Assembly: GCA_022824605.1 (NCBI GenBank)
Contig: JAJDZO010000199.1
Span: forward strand, 1-7,484
Length of the DNA: 7,484 nt
Direction: 5' to 3'
Source of the DNA: Acidimicrobiia bacterium
GTDB lineage: Bacteria; Actinomycetota; Acidimicrobiia; Acidimicrobiales; Aldehydirespiratoraceae
The notes beneath the pieces were generated by a model that was not told the DNA's origin, did no database searches, and saw only the letters and a list, made by a program, of their open reading frames with translations. This document shows positions 6,132-7,484 of the stretch, one piece after another; within the stretch, counting starts at the first letter, position 1, and each line of letters begins with the position of its first letter. Both the position numbers and the translations under genes were made by a program.

Positions 6132-7355
6132 ATGGACTTCGAGTTCTCCGACGAGCAGTTGGCCTTCGCGGCGGAGGTGGAGGCCTTCCTCGACGCCAAC
6201 GACGACCCCGACGTGTTCGACGTTTCCCGCGAGAACATGGCCCAGCTCGTGGACACGCCGCAGCGGCGGGCGTTCATGAAGGAGTTGGGCCACAAGGGCT
6301 GGCTGGGGATCACCTGGCCTGCGGAGTACGGGGGCAGCGAGGGTGAGGGCGTCTACGAGTACCTGCTCAACGAGGCTCTGGCCGCCCGGGGCGGTCCGCA
6401 GATCGGCAAGGGAGTGGGCATCGTCGGCAAGACGATCATCGCCCACGGCTCCGAGAAGCTCAAGGCCGAGTTCCTGCCCATGATCCTGGAGAACGACGTG
6501 GAGTTCGCGGTGGGCTACTCCGAGCCCGAGGCGGGATCCGATGCGGCCTCCATGCGCTTGAAGGCCGAGCGCCACACCGCATCCGACGGCACCGAGGGCT
6601 GGCTGCTCAACGGCCAGAAGATCTGGACAACCTCGGCCCACTTCGCTGAGTGGTACTGGCTGGGCACCCGCACCGATCCCGACAACAAGCACATGGGCAT
6701 CACGTTGATGCTGGTGCCGCTCGATCAGCCCGGCATCACCGTCGACGCCATCTGGACGATGGGCGACGAGCGCACCAACTCGGTGTTCCTCGACGACGTG
6801 TTCGTGCCCGACGACTACGTGGTGGGCGAGGTGAACCACGGGTTCCGCTACATCAGCCAGGCCCTCGACCTCGAGCGCTTCACCATGTTCACCTTCTCGC
6901 CCATCAAGCAGCGACTCGACCTGCTCACCGAATGGGTGCAGACCGCCGAGCGCGACGGCGAGGCGGTGAGGGCCGATCCCAGGGTGCGGTCCCGGCTGGC
7001 CAACCTGCACACCGAGGCCGAGGTGGCCAGGGTGCTGGGGTTGAAGTTCGTGGCCGAGGCGGTGAAGGTGGAGCGAGCCGTGCGCGACGGCAAGGAGGGA
7101 TTCCAGCCGCCGACGGTGGCCGCTTCGGAGTACAAGCTCTACGCCACCGAACTCTCCCAGCGGGTGGCGGACGCCTCCATGGACATCGCCGGGCCGGGAT
7201 CGCAGCTGCGGGTGCACACCGAGGACGCCCCCATGGCCGGTCGCTCCGAGTCGACCTACCGCTTCACCGTGATCGACACCATCGGGGGCGGCTCCTCTGA
7301 GATCCAGAAGAACATCATCGCCCGCCGCGGCCTCGGCCTTCCCAAGAACTTCTGA
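6132..7355 (+). CDS. Acyl-CoA dehydrogenase (FAD)
   Basis: A 407-residue flavoprotein that forms the alpha,beta double bond of an acyl-CoA and passes electrons to electron-transfer flavoprotein. An N-terminal helical domain begins DFEFSDEQLAF. The central domain has GYSEPEAGSD (128-137) and WLLNGQKIWTTSAHFA (157-172), the family's FAD and substrate signatures. The C-terminal helices end in GGGSSEIQKNIIARRGLGLP (385-404). The MCAD-type catalytic Glu position (IYEGT) is Gly here (IGGGS). Glu248 in ALDLERF occupies the place used by isovaleryl-CoA and long-chain acyl-CoA dehydrogenases (LDLER), so it is the probable base; this hints at branched or bulky substrates. ATG 6132 is preceded by GGGAG (6121-6125) six nt upstream. 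The frame is open back to 6051, but that part overlaps the aldolase. The CoA-transferase begins 3 nt after the stop, so translation may be coupled. Family is certain; chain specificity is inferred. Confidence 0.95.
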   Translation: MDFEFSDEQLAFAAEVEAFLDANDDPDVFDVSRENMAQLVDTPQRRAFMKELGHKGWLGITWPAEYGGSEGEGVYEYLLNEALAARGGPQIGKGVGIVGKTIIAHGSEKLKAEFLPMILENDVEFAVGYSEPEAGSDAASMRLKAERHTASDGTEGWLLNGQKIWTTSAHFAEWYWLGTRTDPDNKHMGITLMLVPLDQPGITVDAIWTMGDERTNSVFLDDVFVPDDYVVGEVNHGFRYISQALDLERFTMFTFSPIKQRLDLLTEWVQTAERDGEAVRADPRVRSRLANLHTEAEVARVLGLKFVAEAVKVERAVRDGKEGFQPPTVAASEYKLYATELSQRVADASMDIAGPGSQLRVHTEDAPMAGRSESTYRFTVIDTIGGGSSEIQKNIIARRGLGLPKNF

Positions 7356-7358
7356 GCC

Positions 7359-7484
7359 GTGCCCGACGCGCCGGAGATGGCGGCTCCCACCGCAGCGCTT
7401 GAGGGCACTAGGGTGCTCGACCTGTCCTCGGTCGGACCCGCGGCCCGGGCCACCCGCCTGCTGGCCGACTACGGCGCCGAGGTG
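7359..7484 (+). CDS. CaiB/BaiF family CoA-transferase, N-terminal fragment
   Basis: The first 42 codons of a gene that continues past the right edge. LEGTRVLDLSSVGP followed by ATRLLADYGAEV is the conserved beginning of family III CoA-transferases and alpha-methylacyl-CoA racemases ('L.girVLdls.v.aGP..t.lLaDlGAeV'). The GTG at 7359 lies 3 nt after the acyl-CoA dehydrogenase stop and would be translationally coupled to it. ATG 7377, six codons in, is the alternative; a GGAG abuts it directly, which is too close to serve it. The catalytic Asp is beyond the window, so transferase and racemase cannot be told apart. The arrangement places it as the third gene after the aldolase and dehydrogenase, consistent with activating an acid to the CoA ester used by the dehydrogenase. 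Confidence 0.85.
   Translation, partial: MPDAPEMAAPTAALEGTRVLDLSSVGPAARATRLLADYGAEV

Noticed and set aside
5706..7217. Long minus-strand open frame of 503 codons opposite the aldolase and acyl-CoA dehydrogenase
   Set aside because: It spans two well-supported genes and their gap and has low-complexity composition; a shadow frame.

Overview
The window is dense, high-GC bacterial chromosome. GC at third codon positions is high in every complete gene, intergenic gaps are short, and there is no sign of plasmid, phage, insertion sequence, CRISPR or RNA genes. The mix of CaiB/BaiF CoA-transferases, an acyl-CoA dehydrogenase, a beta-hydroxyacid dehydrogenase and an HpcH-type aldolase, plus GTG starts and one probable leaderless gene, suggests a heterotrophic actinobacterium. 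An Acidimicrobiia-like marine or soil lineage is one possibility. This placement is an inference from gene content and style; no marker gene is present.

Layout. Position 2-112 (+) is the last 36 codons of a CaiB/BaiF CoA-transferase. It converges with a minus-strand block, and a nested stem-loop (169-208) sits between them as a probable two-way terminator. The minus-strand block, read right to left, is thiol peroxidase tpx (3697-3197), then a 596-residue NCS2-like permease with an extra C-terminal domain (3154-1364), then a 3-hydroxyisobutyrate dehydrogenase-family oxidoreductase (1224-247). A 114-bp divergent promoter region (3698-3811) separates this block from a plus-strand block: a group II PLP-dependent aromatic amino acid decarboxylase (3812-5230), an HpcH/HpaI aldolase (5314-6102), an acyl-CoA dehydrogenase (6132-7355), and the N-terminus of a second CaiB/BaiF CoA-transferase (from 7359, running off the window).

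How the genes may work together. Aldolase, acyl-CoA dehydrogenase and CoA-transferase are tightly packed (29-nt and 3-nt gaps) and read like a catabolic operon. In it an organic acid would be activated to a CoA thioester, dehydrogenated, and a hydroxy-oxo acid cleaved to pyruvate plus an aldehyde. The substrate cannot be read from the sequence. The dehydrogenase at the left could belong to the same kind of carbon metabolism but has its own orientation. The decarboxylase would make an aromatic amine and need not share the pathway. Tpx detoxifies peroxides and appears co-transcribed with the permease.

The most unusual item is the permease. By eye it has the NCS2 (nucleobase transporter) layout, but the residues that normally bind substrate are replaced. 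It also carries a C-terminal domain of about 150 residues that resembles a GHKL/anti-sigma-type ATPase fold without its nucleotide-binding residues. It is the best candidate here for an undescribed function. I see no defence, mobile or other clearly novel multi-gene system.
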